Assembly (NCBI GenBank): GCA_902801155.1
Contig: CADCHG010000036.1
Coordinates: forward strand, 1 to 40,655
Length of the DNA stretch: 40,655 nucleotides
DNA from: an uncultured Prevotellaceae bacterium
GTDB lineage: Bacteria > Bacteroidota > Bacteroidia > Bacteroidales > Bacteroidaceae
Direction of reading: 5' to 3'
In this document: piece after piece, positions 32,787-40,655 of the stretch
Numbering within the stretch: position 1 is the first letter of the stretch
Layout: the number at the start of each line of letters is the position of its first letter
Notes under the pieces: model-generated
What the model saw: the letters and a program-made list of their open reading frames with translations, nothing else
Told to the model about the DNA's origin: nothing
Databases searched by the model: none
Program-made: the position numbers and the translations under genes

Positions 32787-33215
32787 ATGTTACAGCCTAA
32801 AAGAGTAAAATATAGAAGACCTCAGGATGGTCGTGGCAATAAAGGCAACGCCCACAGAGGTACACAGCTGGCTTTCGGTTCTTTTGGTATCAAGACTCTT
32901 GAGCCAAAGTGGATTGACAGTCGCCAGATAGAGGCAGCACGTGTAGCAATCAACCGCTACATGAACCGTGAGGGTCAGGTTTGGATTCGTATCTTCCCTG
33001 ATAAGCCAATCACACGTAAGCCTGCAGACGTACGTATGGGTAAAGGTAAGGGTGACCCAGCAGGATGGGTTGCACCAGTTACTCCAGGTCGTATCCTCTT
33101 CGAGGTAGAAGGCGTTTCTTTTGACATCGCTAAGGAGGCTCTCCGTCTCGGTGCTCAGAAGTTACCAGTTAAAACAAAGTTTGTCGTACGTCGTGATTAC
33201 GACGCTAAAGCTTAA
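32787..33215 (+). CDS. rplP: 50S ribosomal protein L16
   Basis: 142 residues. [40 protein letters not shown] and [19 protein letters not shown]. Organises the A-site region of the 50S. Same transcript; 6 bp before rpmC. Confidence 0.98.
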   Translation: MLQPKRVKYRRPQDGRGNKGNAHRGTQLAFGSFGIKTLEPKWIDSRQIEAARVAINRYMNREGQVWIRIFPDKPITRKPADVRMGKGKGDPAGWVAPVTPGRILFEVEGVSFDIAKEALRLGAQKLPVKTKFVVRRDYDAKA

Positions 33216-33221
33216 TGAAGT

Positions 33222-33416
33222 ATGAAGATCAAAGAAGTAAATGAACTCGAAACCAAGGAATTGGTAGAGAAGTTGGAGAATGCACAGGCAGCTCTCGCTA
33301 CAATGAAGCTCAACCACAACATTTCTCCTCTCGAGAATCCATCACAGATTAAGGCTGCTCGTCGTGACATCGCTCGTATGAAGACTGTTCTTCGTTCACG
33401 TGAACTTAACAAATAA
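33222..33416 (+). CDS. rpmC: 50S ribosomal protein L29
   Basis: 64 residues, two helices. MKIKEVNELETKELVEKLEN, then NHNISPLENPSQIKAARRDIA and KTVLRSREL. Neighbours L23 at the exit site. Normal length. Confidence 0.96.
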   Translation: MKIKEVNELETKELVEKLENAQAALATMKLNHNISPLENPSQIKAARRDIARMKTVLRSRELNK

Positions 33417-33427
33417 CATTGGTTTAG

Positions 33428-33685
33428 ATGGAAACACGTAATTTAAGAAAGACAAGACAGGGTGTTGTTACAAGCAACAAGATGGATAAGACCATTGTTA
33501 TTGCTTCTAAGTTCAAGGAGAAGCACCCTATATATGGTAAGTTTGTCCAGAAGACAAAGAAGTACCATGCACATGATGAAAAGAACGAGGCTAATGTAGG
33601 CGATACAGTTCTCATCATGGAGACCCGTCCACTCTCTAAGACTAAGAGATGGAGATTAGTTTCAATAATTGAAAAGGCTAAGTAA
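33428..33685 (+). CDS. rpsQ: 30S ribosomal protein S17
   Basis: 85 residues, OB fold. [17 protein letters not shown], then [36 protein letters not shown]. Primary 16S-binding protein. 3 bp before rplN. Confidence 0.97.
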   Translation: METRNLRKTRQGVVTSNKMDKTIVIASKFKEKHPIYGKFVQKTKKYHAHDEKNEANVGDTVLIMETRPLSKTKRWRLVSIIEKAK

Positions 33686-33688
33686 GAT

Positions 33689-34054
33689 ATGATACAGACA
33701 GAAACCAGACTTACAGTATGTGATAACAGCGGCGCACGTGAGGCTCTCTGCATCCGTGTACTCGGTGGTACCGGCCGTCGTTATGCAAGCGTGGGCGACG
33801 TAATCGTCGTTGCTGTCAAGAACGTTATTTCTTCTTCTGATATGAAGAAGGGTGCAGTATCTAAGGCTTTGATTGTACGCACAAAGAAGGAGATTCGTCG
33901 TGCTGACGGTTCATACATCCGTTTCGATGACAACGCTTGCGTTCTCCTCAACAACGCTGGTGAGCTTCGTGGTAGCCGTATCTTCGGTCCTGTTGCTCGT
34001 GAGCTCCGTGCAGTAAATATGAAGGTCGTTTCTCTTGCACCTGAGGTTCTTTAA
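33689..34054 (+). CDS. rplN: 50S ribosomal protein L14
   Basis: 121 residues. [62 protein letters not shown] (last part). Sits at the subunit interface, binding L19; also the usual RsfS silencing-factor site. Normal length. Confidence 0.98.
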   Translation: MIQTETRLTVCDNSGAREALCIRVLGGTGRRYASVGDVIVVAVKNVISSSDMKKGAVSKALIVRTKKEIRRADGSYIRFDDNACVLLNNAGELRGSRIFGPVARELRAVNMKVVSLAPEVL

Positions 34055-34080
34055 TTAACATTTAAAATCAAGTCAAGAAA

Positions 34081-34398
34081 ATGAGTAAGCTACATATTAA
34101 GAAAGGCGATACAGTTATCGTTCTTGCTGGTAAGGACAAGGGCAAGAAGGGTAATGTGCAGAAGGTCTTGGTAGAGGATCAGCGTGTTATCGTAGAGGGC
34201 ATCAACATGGTCTCTAAGAGCACAAAGCCATCTGCAAAGAACCCTCAGGGTGGTATCGTAAAGCAGGAGGCTCCAATCCACGTATCAAACGTTAGCCTCA
34301 TAGATCCAAAGAGCGGTAAGGCTACTCGCGTAAGCATCAAGCACGAGGGTAAGAATGTCGTTCGTATAGCTAAAAAGTCAGGGGAGGAGATTAAGTAA
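34081..34398 (+). CDS. rplX: 50S ribosomal protein L24
   Basis: 105 residues. The KOW motif is [20 protein letters not shown]. An assembly initiator of the 50S. Its stop TAA overlaps the rplE ATG by one base (TAATG), as between rplC and rplD. Confidence 0.97.
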   Translation: MSKLHIKKGDTVIVLAGKDKGKKGNVQKVLVEDQRVIVEGINMVSKSTKPSAKNPQGGIVKQEAPIHVSNVSLIDPKSGKATRVSIKHEGKNVVRIAKKSGEEIK

Positions 34399-34952
34399 TG
34401 GATACAGCACAGTTAAAGAAAGTCTATAAGGACACTATCGCTCCTGAGCTGCAGAAGCAGTTCAACTATTCTTCAGCAATGCAGATTCCTGTCCTGAAGA
34501 AGATCGTTATCAACATGGGTCTCGGTGACGCTACCCAGGATAAGAAGATTGTTGATGTTGCTATCAATGAGATTACAGCAATTACCGGTCAGAAGGCAGT
34601 TGCTACATACTCAAAGAAGGATATCGCAAACTTCAAGCTCCGTAAGAAGATGCCTATCGGTGTCATGGTAACTCTGCGTCGTGAGCGTATGTATGAGTTC
34701 CTTGAGAAGCTCGTTCGTGTTGCTCTCCCACGTATCCGTGACTTCAAGGGTATTGAGTCAAAGCTTGACGGCCGTGGTAACTATACTCTCGGTATCCAGG
34801 AGCAGATTATCTTCCCAGAGATCAACATCGATTCTATCGATCGTATCCAGGGTATGAACATTACCTTCGTTACAACAGCTAAGACTGATGAAGAGGGTTA
34901 TGCACTGCTCAAGGCATTTGGTCTTCCTTTCAAAAACGCTAAAAACGATTAA
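34398..34952 (+). CDS. rplE: 50S ribosomal protein L5
   Basis: 184 residues. [56 protein letters not shown] and [14 protein letters not shown]. Part of the 5S rRNA complex. Translation probably coupled to rplX. Confidence 0.98.
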   Translation: MDTAQLKKVYKDTIAPELQKQFNYSSAMQIPVLKKIVINMGLGDATQDKKIVDVAINEITAITGQKAVATYSKKDIANFKLRKKMPIGVMVTLRRERMYEFLEKLVRVALPRIRDFKGIESKLDGRGNYTLGIQEQIIFPEINIDSIDRIQGMNITFVTTAKTDEEGYALLKAFGLPFKNAKND

Positions 34953-34957
34953 TCGAT

Positions 34958-35260
34958 ATGGCAAAAGAATCAATGAAAGCCCGCGAGGTTAAGCGTGCTA
35001 AGCTCGTTGCTCGCTATGCAGAGAAGCGTGCTGCTCTGAAGAAGATTGTTAATACAGCAGAGGATCCTGCTGAGGCATACGAGGCTGCTCGCAAGCTCCA
35101 GAGCATTCCAAAGAACGCTAACCCAATTCGTCTGCACAACCGTTGCAAGATTACGGGTCGTCCAAAGGGTTATATCCGTCAGTTCGGTATCTCTCGTATT
35201 CAGTTCCGTGAGATGGCTTCTGCAGGTCTTATCCCAGGCGTTAAGAAGGCAAGCTGGTAA
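34958..35260 (+). CDS. rpsN: 30S ribosomal protein S14 (zinc-independent form)
   Basis: 100 residues, the long form without the CxxC pairs of zinc-type S14; a single Cys remains in [18 protein letters not shown]. Ends PGVKKASW. Just 5 bp after rplE, but 200 bp before rpsH. Confidence 0.97.
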   Translation: MAKESMKAREVKRAKLVARYAEKRAALKKIVNTAEDPAEAYEAARKLQSIPKNANPIRLHNRCKITGRPKGYIRQFGISRIQFREMASAGLIPGVKKASW

Positions 35261-35460
35261 TCAACAGCAATCTATATTTAAGGTTCTAAGGTGTAAGCGC
35301 TTGTCGGGTGGCTGTTTTTACCAACTGCCCACATGTCATGTGAGGAATCACTTGATAGATCAAGCCTTACAGCCTCACTACCTGAATAAGAAAATAACAA
35401 ATAATTTTCTATTTATTTAATATTGTCGGGAGTGTCCCGATTAATTAAACAATTTTTTTT
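35261..35460 (+). other. 200-bp spacer inside the spc cluster
   Basis: Unusually long for this cluster. It has short pairable segments: CACATG/CATGTG (about 35330-35342) and TCGGGA/TCCCGA (about 35427-35441) near the rpsH start. No TAnnTTTG box is found. It could be a protein-binding leader or a processing site for the distal genes; this is an inference. A 124-codon frame overlapping rpsN and this gap is a shadow. Confidence 0.4.
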
Positions 35461-35856
35461 ATGACAGATCCAATAGCAGATTATCTGACAAGACTCAGAA
35501 ACGCAATCATGGCTAATCACCGTGTTGTTGAGGTTCCTGCGTCAAACCTGAAGAAGGAAATCACCAAGATTCTCTTCGAGAAGGGTTACATCCTGAACTA
35601 CAAGTTCGTAGAGGATGGTCCTCAGGGCACTATCAAGGTTGCCTTGAAGTATGACCCACAGACAAAGACAAACGCTATCAAGTGTTTGAAGCGCGTATCT
35701 ACACCAGGTCTTCGTAAGTACACTGGTTACAAGGATATGCCACGTGTTATCAACGGATTGGGCATCGCTATTTTGTCCACTTCCCAGGGTGTAATGACAA
35801 ACAAAGAGGCTGCCGAGCTCAAGATCGGTGGTGAGGTTCTTTGCTATGTATATTAA
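35461..35856 (+). CDS. rpsH: 30S ribosomal protein S8
   Basis: 131 residues. MTDPIADYLTRLRNAIMANH, KRVSTPGLRKYTGYKDMPRV and the C-terminal LGIAILSTSQGVMTNKEA. In E. coli S8 represses the spc operon; the spacer directly upstream is a possible site. 16 bp before rplF. Confidence 0.98.
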   Translation: MTDPIADYLTRLRNAIMANHRVVEVPASNLKKEITKILFEKGYILNYKFVEDGPQGTIKVALKYDPQTKTNAIKCLKRVSTPGLRKYTGYKDMPRVINGLGIAILSTSQGVMTNKEAAELKIGGEVLCYVY

Positions 35857-35872
35857 TTGGAGGATTTAAAAA

Positions 35873-36439
35873 ATGTCAAGAATAGGTAAATTACCAATTA
35901 ATATCCCTGCAGGCGTTACAGTTACCCTCAAGGATAATGTTGTTAACGTGAAGGGTCCTAAGGGTGAGCTTTCACAGAAAGTTGATCCTTCTATCATCGT
36001 TAAGATTGAAGATAATCAAATCGTATTTGAAGTTGATGAGAAGAGCCCAGTAAACATCAAGCAGAAGCAGGCTTTCCATGGTCTTTATCGTTCACTCGTG
36101 AACAACATGGTAGTAGGCGTAAGCGAGGGCTATAAGAAGGTGCTCGAGCTCGTAGGTGTAGGTTACCGTGTATCTAATCAGGGTAACATCATTGAGTTCG
36201 CACTCGGTTATACTCACCCAATTTTCATTCAGCTGCCAGCTGAGGTTAAGGTTGAGACAAAGTCTGAGCGTAATCAGAACCCTCTCCTCATCCTCGAATC
36301 TGCCGACAAGCAGCTTATCGGTCTCATTTGTGCTAAGATCCGTTCTTTCCGTAAGCCAGAGCCATATAAGGGCAAGGGTATCCTGTTCCAGGGCGAGGTT
36401 ATTCGCAGAAAGTCTGGTAAGTCAGCTTCAGCTAAGTAA
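35873..36439 (+). CDS. rplF: 50S ribosomal protein L6
   Basis: 188 residues, two similar domains. MSRIGKLPINIPAGVTVTLK, GPKGELSQ, and KPEPYKGKGILFQGEVIRRK near the end. Lies at the factor-binding site. GGAGG 10 nt before the ATG is a strong SD, rare in this genome. Confidence 0.97.
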   Translation: MSRIGKLPINIPAGVTVTLKDNVVNVKGPKGELSQKVDPSIIVKIEDNQIVFEVDEKSPVNIKQKQAFHGLYRSLVNNMVVGVSEGYKKVLELVGVGYRVSNQGNIIEFALGYTHPIFIQLPAEVKVETKSERNQNPLLILESADKQLIGLICAKIRSFRKPEPYKGKGILFQGEVIRRKSGKSASAK

Positions 36440-36458
36440 CCTTTAAAACATTACGATC

Positions 36459-36803
36459 ATGACAACAAAGAAAATAGAAAGACGAATCAAGATAAAGTAC
36501 AGAATTCGTAAGAGCGTAAACGGTACTGCAGAGCGTCCACGTATGAGCGTGTTCCGCAGCAACAAGCAGATTTATGTTCAGATTATCAATGATGTTACCG
36601 GTCAGACACTTGCTTCTGCATCTTCACTCGGTCTTGAGGCTCTCCCAAAGATTGAGCAGGCAGAGAAGGTTGGTGCTCTCGTAGCTGAGAAGGCAAAGGC
36701 AGCTGGAATCACAGCTGTTGTTTTCGACCGTAACGGTTACCTCTATCACGGACGCGTTAAGGCTCTCGCTGACGGCGCTCGTAATGCTGGTCTTAACTTC
36801 TAA
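36459..36803 (+). CDS. rplR: 50S ribosomal protein L18
   Basis: 114 residues. Basic N-terminus [38 protein letters not shown], and [20 protein letters not shown]. Binds 5S rRNA with L5. 7 bp before rpsE. Confidence 0.98.
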   Translation: MTTKKIERRIKIKYRIRKSVNGTAERPRMSVFRSNKQIYVQIINDVTGQTLASASSLGLEALPKIEQAEKVGALVAEKAKAAGITAVVFDRNGYLYHGRVKALADGARNAGLNF

Positions 36804-36810
36804 ACGATAT

Positions 36811-37323
36811 ATGGCAATGAATAAAGTAAAAGTAAACAGTGACGTTGAATTAAAGGATAGACTGGTTGCTATTAACCGTGTAACAAAGGTTACAAAGGGT
36901 GGTCGTACCTTCACATTCGCTGCTATTGTCGTTGTAGGTGACGGTAATGGTGTAATCGGATGGGGCCTTGGTAAGGCCGGTGAGGTTACAGCAGCTATCG
37001 CAAAGGGTGTTGAGTCAGCTAAGAAGAACCTCGTTAAGGTTCCTGTTCTCAACGGTACTATTCCTCACGAGATGGAGGTTTCATTCGGTGGTGCTCAGGT
37101 TTTCCTGAAGCCAGCTGCAAAGGGTACTGGACTTGTAGCCGGTGGTGCTATGCGTGCTGTACTTGAGAGCGTTGGTATCACTGACGTGCTTTCAAAGTCT
37201 AAGGGTAGTTCAAACCCTCACAACCTTGTAAAGGCTACAATTCTTGCTCTCAGCAAGATGCGTGACGCTCGTTCTGTAGCTCACGATCGTGGCATCAGCA
37301 TGGACAAAGTATTTAACGGTTAA
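36811..37323 (+). CDS. rpsE: 30S ribosomal protein S5
   Basis: 170 residues from ATG 36811 ([16 protein letters not shown]). The longer frame from 36718 lies inside rplR and is rejected. [20 protein letters not shown] and [19 protein letters not shown] are characteristic; involved in decoding fidelity. The following rpmD has a strong SD (GGAGG). Confidence 0.96.
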   Translation: MAMNKVKVNSDVELKDRLVAINRVTKVTKGGRTFTFAAIVVVGDGNGVIGWGLGKAGEVTAAIAKGVESAKKNLVKVPVLNGTIPHEMEVSFGGAQVFLKPAAKGTGLVAGGAMRAVLESVGITDVLSKSKGSSNPHNLVKATILALSKMRDARSVAHDRGISMDKVFNG

Positions 37324-37342
37324 TTAATAGGAGGATTACACA

Positions 37343-37519
37343 ATGGCAACAATAAAGATTCAGCAGGTTAAGAGCCGTATCGGCCAGCCTATCGACCAGA
37401 AGCGTACTCTCCTTGCACTTGGCCTTCACAAGATCTCTCAGGTTGTAGAGGTTGAGGACAATGCTTCTATCCGTGGTATGATTCGCAAGGTTCACCACCT
37501 GGTTAAGGTAGTTGACTAA
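37343..37519 (+). CDS. rpmD: 50S ribosomal protein L30
   Basis: A 58-residue protein: MATIKIQQVKSRIGQPIDQK, then RTLLALGLHKISQVVEVED and a C-terminal GMIRKVHHLVKVVD. Normal length for L30. AGGAGG lies 10 nt before the ATG. Placed as usual between rpsE and rplO. Confidence 0.97.
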   Translation: MATIKIQQVKSRIGQPIDQKRTLLALGLHKISQVVEVEDNASIRGMIRKVHHLVKVVD

Positions 37520-37546
37520 ACTTTAATTTAATAAAACTGAACGACT

Positions 37547-37993
37547 ATGAAATTAAATAATTTGAAGCCAGCAGCTGGCTCTACTCACTCACGTCGTCGT
37601 ATCGGTCGCGGTCCAGGTTCTGGTCTCGGTGGTACTTCTACCCGTGGTCATAAGGGTGCTAAGGCTCGTTCTGGTTATAAGAGAAAGATTGGATTTGAAG
37701 GTGGTCAGATGCCTCTCCAGCGTCGTGTTCCTAAGTTCGGATTCAAGAACATCAACCACAAGGAGTATTTCGCAGTTAATCTGTCAACACTCCAGAAGCT
37801 TGCTGAGAGCAAGGGCTACACAGAGATCGGTATCGATCAGCTCGTAGAGGCAGGTCTTACAAACGGCAAGGAGCTTGTAAAGGTTCTTGCTAACGGTGAG
37901 ATCAAGGCTGCTCTCACAGTTAAGGCAAATGCTTTCTCTAAGACTGCTGAAGAGGCAATCAAGGCAGTAGGTGGTAACACTGTTATACTTTAA
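37547..37993 (+). CDS. rplO: 50S ribosomal protein L15
   Basis: 148 residues. MKLNNLKPAAGSTHSRRRIG, GRGPGSGLGGTSTRGHKGAK and GGQMPLQRRVPKFGFKN. Late-assembly 50S protein. 4 bp before secY. Confidence 0.98.
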   Translation: MKLNNLKPAAGSTHSRRRIGRGPGSGLGGTSTRGHKGAKARSGYKRKIGFEGGQMPLQRRVPKFGFKNINHKEYFAVNLSTLQKLAESKGYTEIGIDQLVEAGLTNGKELVKVLANGEIKAALTVKANAFSKTAEEAIKAVGGNTVIL

Positions 37994-37997
37994 GTAA

Positions 37998-39341
37998 ATG
38001 AAAAAATTTATAGAGACACTGAAGAACTGTTGGAAGGTTGAGGATTTGCGTATGCGACTCCTCATCACCGTCCTGTTTGTGGCAATTTACCGTTTCGGTT
38101 CGTTCGTAGTTTTGCCTGGTATTAACCCTGCAAACCTCGAGAAGCTTCAAGAGCAGACAGCTGGTGGACTTATGTCCCTTCTTGATATGTTCTCCGGTGG
38201 TGCATTCTCCAACGCATCAATCTTTGCGCTTGGTATTATGCCATACATCTCTGCGTCTATCGTAATGCAGCTTGTCGCTATCGCTGTTCCATCTTTCCAG
38301 AAGATGCAACGCGAGGGCGCAAGCGGCCATAAGAAGATTGCTCAGTACACACGTTATCTGACTGTGGCAATCCTTCTTTTCCAGGCTCCTTCATATCTTC
38401 TGAACCTGAAGATGACATCTGCAAGCGCACTTGCATCAGGTCTTTCATGGACTGAGTTCATGATTCCTGCTGTATTCATCCTTTCAGCTGGCAGCATGTT
38501 CATTCTCTGGCTCGGTGAGCGTATTACGGACAAAGGCGTTGGTAATGGTGTCTCAATGATTATCATGATTGGTATCATTGCTCGTTTCCCACAGGCTTTC
38601 ATTCAGGAAGTATCAAGTCGTTTCACAGCGATTACTGGCGGTGGACTTGTAATGTTCATTGTTGAGATTCTCATTCTCTATGCAGTTGTATGTGCAGCAA
38701 TCCTTCTCACACAGGCAACCCGCAAGGTTCCTGTAGAGTATGCAAAGAAGCTCGTTGGAAATTCGCAGGTCGGCGGTGTACGCCAGTACATCCCTCTGAA
38801 GTTGTTCGCTGCTAATGTGATGCCTATCATCTTTGCACAGGCTATCATGTTCATTCCTGCTATTGTAATGCAGGCTATCGGCAGTGACAACATGGTCGGT
38901 TTGGCTCAGGCTCTTATGGATACAAGAAGTCTTCCATATTGTATAATCTATGTGATTCTCATTATTGCTTTCACATATTTCTATACAGCCATTACCCTGA
39001 ACCCAACTCAGATGGCAGAGGATATGAAGCGCAACAATGGATTTATTCCAGGTGTAAAGCCAGGTGAGGATACAGCCAATTACATTGAGGAAATCATGTC
39101 TCGCTTGACATTCCCGGGCTCACTCTTCATTGCTTTCATCGCAATCATGCCAGCCCTTGCAAGTTTGCTTGACGTACAACAGGCTTTCTCTCAGTTCTTT
39201 GGAGGTACATCTCTCTTGATTCTTGTTGGTGTTGTTATCGACACACTCCAGCAGATTCAGTCTCATTTGATGATGCGCCATTATGACGGCCTGCTTACTT
39301 CTGGTCGCACACGTCCACAGAACGGAGTAAGTGCATACTAA
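37998..39341 (+). CDS. secY: Protein translocase subunit SecY
   Basis: 447 residues, ten predicted membrane helices. Channel of the Sec translocon with SecE and SecG. GSFVVLPGINPANLEKL, FALGIMPYISASIVMQL, GVGNGVSMIIMIGIIARFP and the cytoplasmic loop KVPVEYAKKLVGN are family landmarks. Only 4 bp after rplO, in the usual spc position. Confidence 0.98.
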   Translation: MKKFIETLKNCWKVEDLRMRLLITVLFVAIYRFGSFVVLPGINPANLEKLQEQTAGGLMSLLDMFSGGAFSNASIFALGIMPYISASIVMQLVAIAVPSFQKMQREGASGHKKIAQYTRYLTVAILLFQAPSYLLNLKMTSASALASGLSWTEFMIPAVFILSAGSMFILWLGERITDKGVGNGVSMIIMIGIIARFPQAFIQEVSSRFTAITGGGLVMFIVEILILYAVVCAAILLTQATRKVPVEYAKKLVGNSQVGGVRQYIPLKLFAANVMPIIFAQAIMFIPAIVMQAIGSDNMVGLAQALMDTRSLPYCIIYVILIIAFTYFYTAITLNPTQMAEDMKRNNGFIPGVKPGEDTANYIEEIMSRLTFPGSLFIAFIAIMPALASLLDVQQAFSQFFGGTSLLILVGVVIDTLQQIQSHLMMRHYDGLLTSGRTRPQNGVSAY

Positions 39342-39360
39342 ATTTTGTCTTAAATAAGGA

Positions 39361-40155
39361 ATGGCAATATTTCTTAAGACTGAAGATGAAATTGAACTAA
39401 TGCGTAAGGCGAACCAGTTAGTTGGTTTGACCCTTGCAGAGTTAGCAAAGAATATAAAACCAGGTGTAACGACCCTCCAATTGGATAAAATTGCTGAGGA
39501 ATTCATAAGAGACCACGGAGCAATCCCTACTTTCAAGAATTTCCCAAATCCTTTTGGAGGGCCATTCCCCGCAAGCATCTGCACATCTGTCAATGATGTT
39601 GTAGTCCATGGAATACCTGACAAGAATACTGTTTTGCATGACGGAGATGTCATATCTGTCGATTGTGGCACACTTCTTGCTGGGTATAATGGCGACTCTG
39701 CCTACACATTTCAGGTAGGTGAGGTATCTGATGAAGTTAAGAAGCTTCTGACAGTTACCAAGGAGAGTTTGTATAAAGCGATTGAATGCTCTGTTGCCGG
39801 GAATCACTTAGGTGATATAGGTCAGACTGTTCAAGACTATTGTGAGTCATACGGCTATGGTATCGTGCGTGAACTGACTGGTCATGGTATCGGCAAGGAA
39901 ATGCATGAGGATCCTCAAGTTCCCAATTATGGTCGTAGGGGCAATGGTACAAAGTTGAAGGCTGGTATGTGTATTGCGATTGAACCGATGGTGACGTTGG
40001 GCGCTCGCAATATTTATCTGGCTCCAGACAAATGGTCTATAAAGACCCGTGATGGAAAGCCTGCCGCTCATTTTGAGCATACAATTGCAATACGCAATGG
40101 TAAGGCTGAGATTTTATCTACATTTGAAGAAATAGAACGCGTTTTAAATATTTAA
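39361..40155 (+). CDS. map: Methionine aminopeptidase, type I
   Basis: 264 residues. Removes the initiator Met at the ribosome exit. The metal ligands are seen in order: Asp in SVDCGTL and NGDSAY, His in [13 protein letters not shown], Glu in AIEPMVTLG and in HFEHTIAI. 19 bp after secY, 7 bp before infA. Confidence 0.98.
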   Translation: MAIFLKTEDEIELMRKANQLVGLTLAELAKNIKPGVTTLQLDKIAEEFIRDHGAIPTFKNFPNPFGGPFPASICTSVNDVVVHGIPDKNTVLHDGDVISVDCGTLLAGYNGDSAYTFQVGEVSDEVKKLLTVTKESLYKAIECSVAGNHLGDIGQTVQDYCESYGYGIVRELTGHGIGKEMHEDPQVPNYGRRGNGTKLKAGMCIAIEPMVTLGARNIYLAPDKWSIKTRDGKPAAHFEHTIAIRNGKAEILSTFEEIERVLNI

Positions 40156-40162
40156 ACTTATT

Positions 40163-40381
40163 ATGGCAAAACAATCTGCTATAGAACAAGACGGAACCAT
40201 AGTTGAGGCTCTCAGCAATGCTATGTTCCGTGTCGAATTGGAGAATGGTTGTCCTATAACAGCACACATCTCTGGCAAGATGAGGATGCACTACATTAAG
40301 ATACTTCCAGGTGATAAGGTCAAGGTGGAGATGAGTCCGTATGACCTTACCAAGGGTCGTATCGTTTTCCGATACAAATAA
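40163..40381 (+). CDS. infA: Translation initiation factor IF-1
   Basis: 72 residues, one S1-type OB fold. [40 protein letters not shown] and [11 protein letters not shown]. Normal length and location between map and rpmJ. Confidence 0.98.
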   Translation: MAKQSAIEQDGTIVEALSNAMFRVELENGCPITAHISGKMRMHYIKILPGDKVKVEMSPYDLTKGRIVFRYK

Positions 40382-40399
40382 TCATATCTTATATATAAT

Positions 40400-40516
40400 A
40401 TGAAGACAAGAGCATCATTAAAGAAGCGTACACCTGACTGTAAGATTGTCCGTCGCAAGGGTCGTCTGTACGTTATCAACAAGAAGAACCCTAAGTTCAA
40501 GCTTCGTCAGGGTTAA
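40400..40516 (+). CDS. rpmJ: 50S ribosomal protein L36
   Basis: 38 residues: [20 protein letters not shown], then [18 protein letters not shown]. Only one Cys, so it is the zinc-independent form and could be present under zinc limitation. 18 bp after infA. Confidence 0.97.
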   Translation: MKTRASLKKRTPDCKIVRRKGRLYVINKKNPKFKLRQG

Positions 40517-40559
40517 AAACTAATTTTTCAATTAACTTTTTTATTTACATTATCACAAC

Positions 40560-40655
40560 ATGGCAATAAGAATTGTTGGAGTAGATTTGCCCCAGAATAA
40601 GCGTGGCGAAATCGCATTGACCTATATCTATGGTATTGGTCGAAGTAGTTCAGCA
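40560..40655 (+). CDS. rpsM: 30S ribosomal protein S13, N-terminal part (partial)
   Basis: 32 codons to the window end: [20 protein letters not shown], then [12 protein letters not shown]. Start of S13, the head protein that contacts S19 and bridges to L5. Opens the alpha-operon part of the cluster. Confidence 0.96.
   Translation, partial: MAIRIVGVDLPQNKRGEIALTYIYGIGRSSSA

Noticed and set aside
35046-35420. A 124-codon frame overlapping rpsN and the following spacer
   Set aside because: It is a shadow of rpsN in another frame; S14 is unmistakable.
1-40655. tRNA, rRNA or tmRNA genes
   Set aside because: No cloverleaf with a T-loop GTTCGA-type core and matching acceptor arms was found in the intergenic regions by eye.

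Overview
The window looks like a chromosomal segment of a Bacteroidales bacterium close to Prevotella/Segatella. The grounds are TAnnTTTG promoter boxes, several with a TTTG box 20 nt upstream, a DUF3467 gene, three FKBP prolyl isomerases in tandem, Bacteroidales-type ribosomal proteins, and the gene order str, S10, spc, start of alpha. The species assignment is an inference.

Layout. 1-2874: the 3' end of one histidine-type phosphatase gene, a full tandem paralogue, then miaB. 3669-4925: a secreted beta-repeat protein. 5214-7873 (minus): three FKBP isomerases. 8040-10010 (plus): sirtuin, aroQ and an O-methyltransferase. 10066-12928: a complete IS1595-family element with 24-bp inverted ends and an 8-bp target duplication. 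13041-13367: DUF3467. 13504-14409 (minus): an AraC regulator, divergent from a YbhGFSR-like efflux operon (14582-20535: TolC, HlyD-type adaptor, fused ABC-ABC ATPase, two ABC-2 permeases). 20971-23349 (minus): a large TlpA/thioredoxin-fold protein. 23667-24500: a protein with a DUF6266-like start. 24796 to the end: rpsL-rpsG-fusA-rpsJ, then rplC through rpmJ with secY, map and infA, ending inside rpsM.

The most unusual content is in the IS1595 element. Behind its transposase it carries about 1.7 kb of AT-rich DNA with three small genes. The middle one (11500-11988) is a 163-codon frame broken only by four TAG codons, with no internal TAA or TGA. This is what a gene written in genetic code 15 (TAG = Gln), as used by Lak and some crAss-like phages of gut Bacteroidales, would look like. 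The host uses TAG as a stop, so the transposon appears to have captured phage DNA in a code its present host cannot read.

A second signal is a set of four intergenic arrays (3015-3135, 5023-5114, 13443-13501, 23494-23581). Each is built from 11-bp units with a WCCRT-type core, and the orientation flips near the middle. A third is fusA, which is frameshifted by an exact 7-bp tandem duplication although it is normally essential. Smaller points are an insertion of about 48 residues in ribosomal protein L23, a terminator plus new promoter splitting rpsJ from rplC, a sirtuin without zinc cysteines, and spacer-like simple sequence inside efflux genes.
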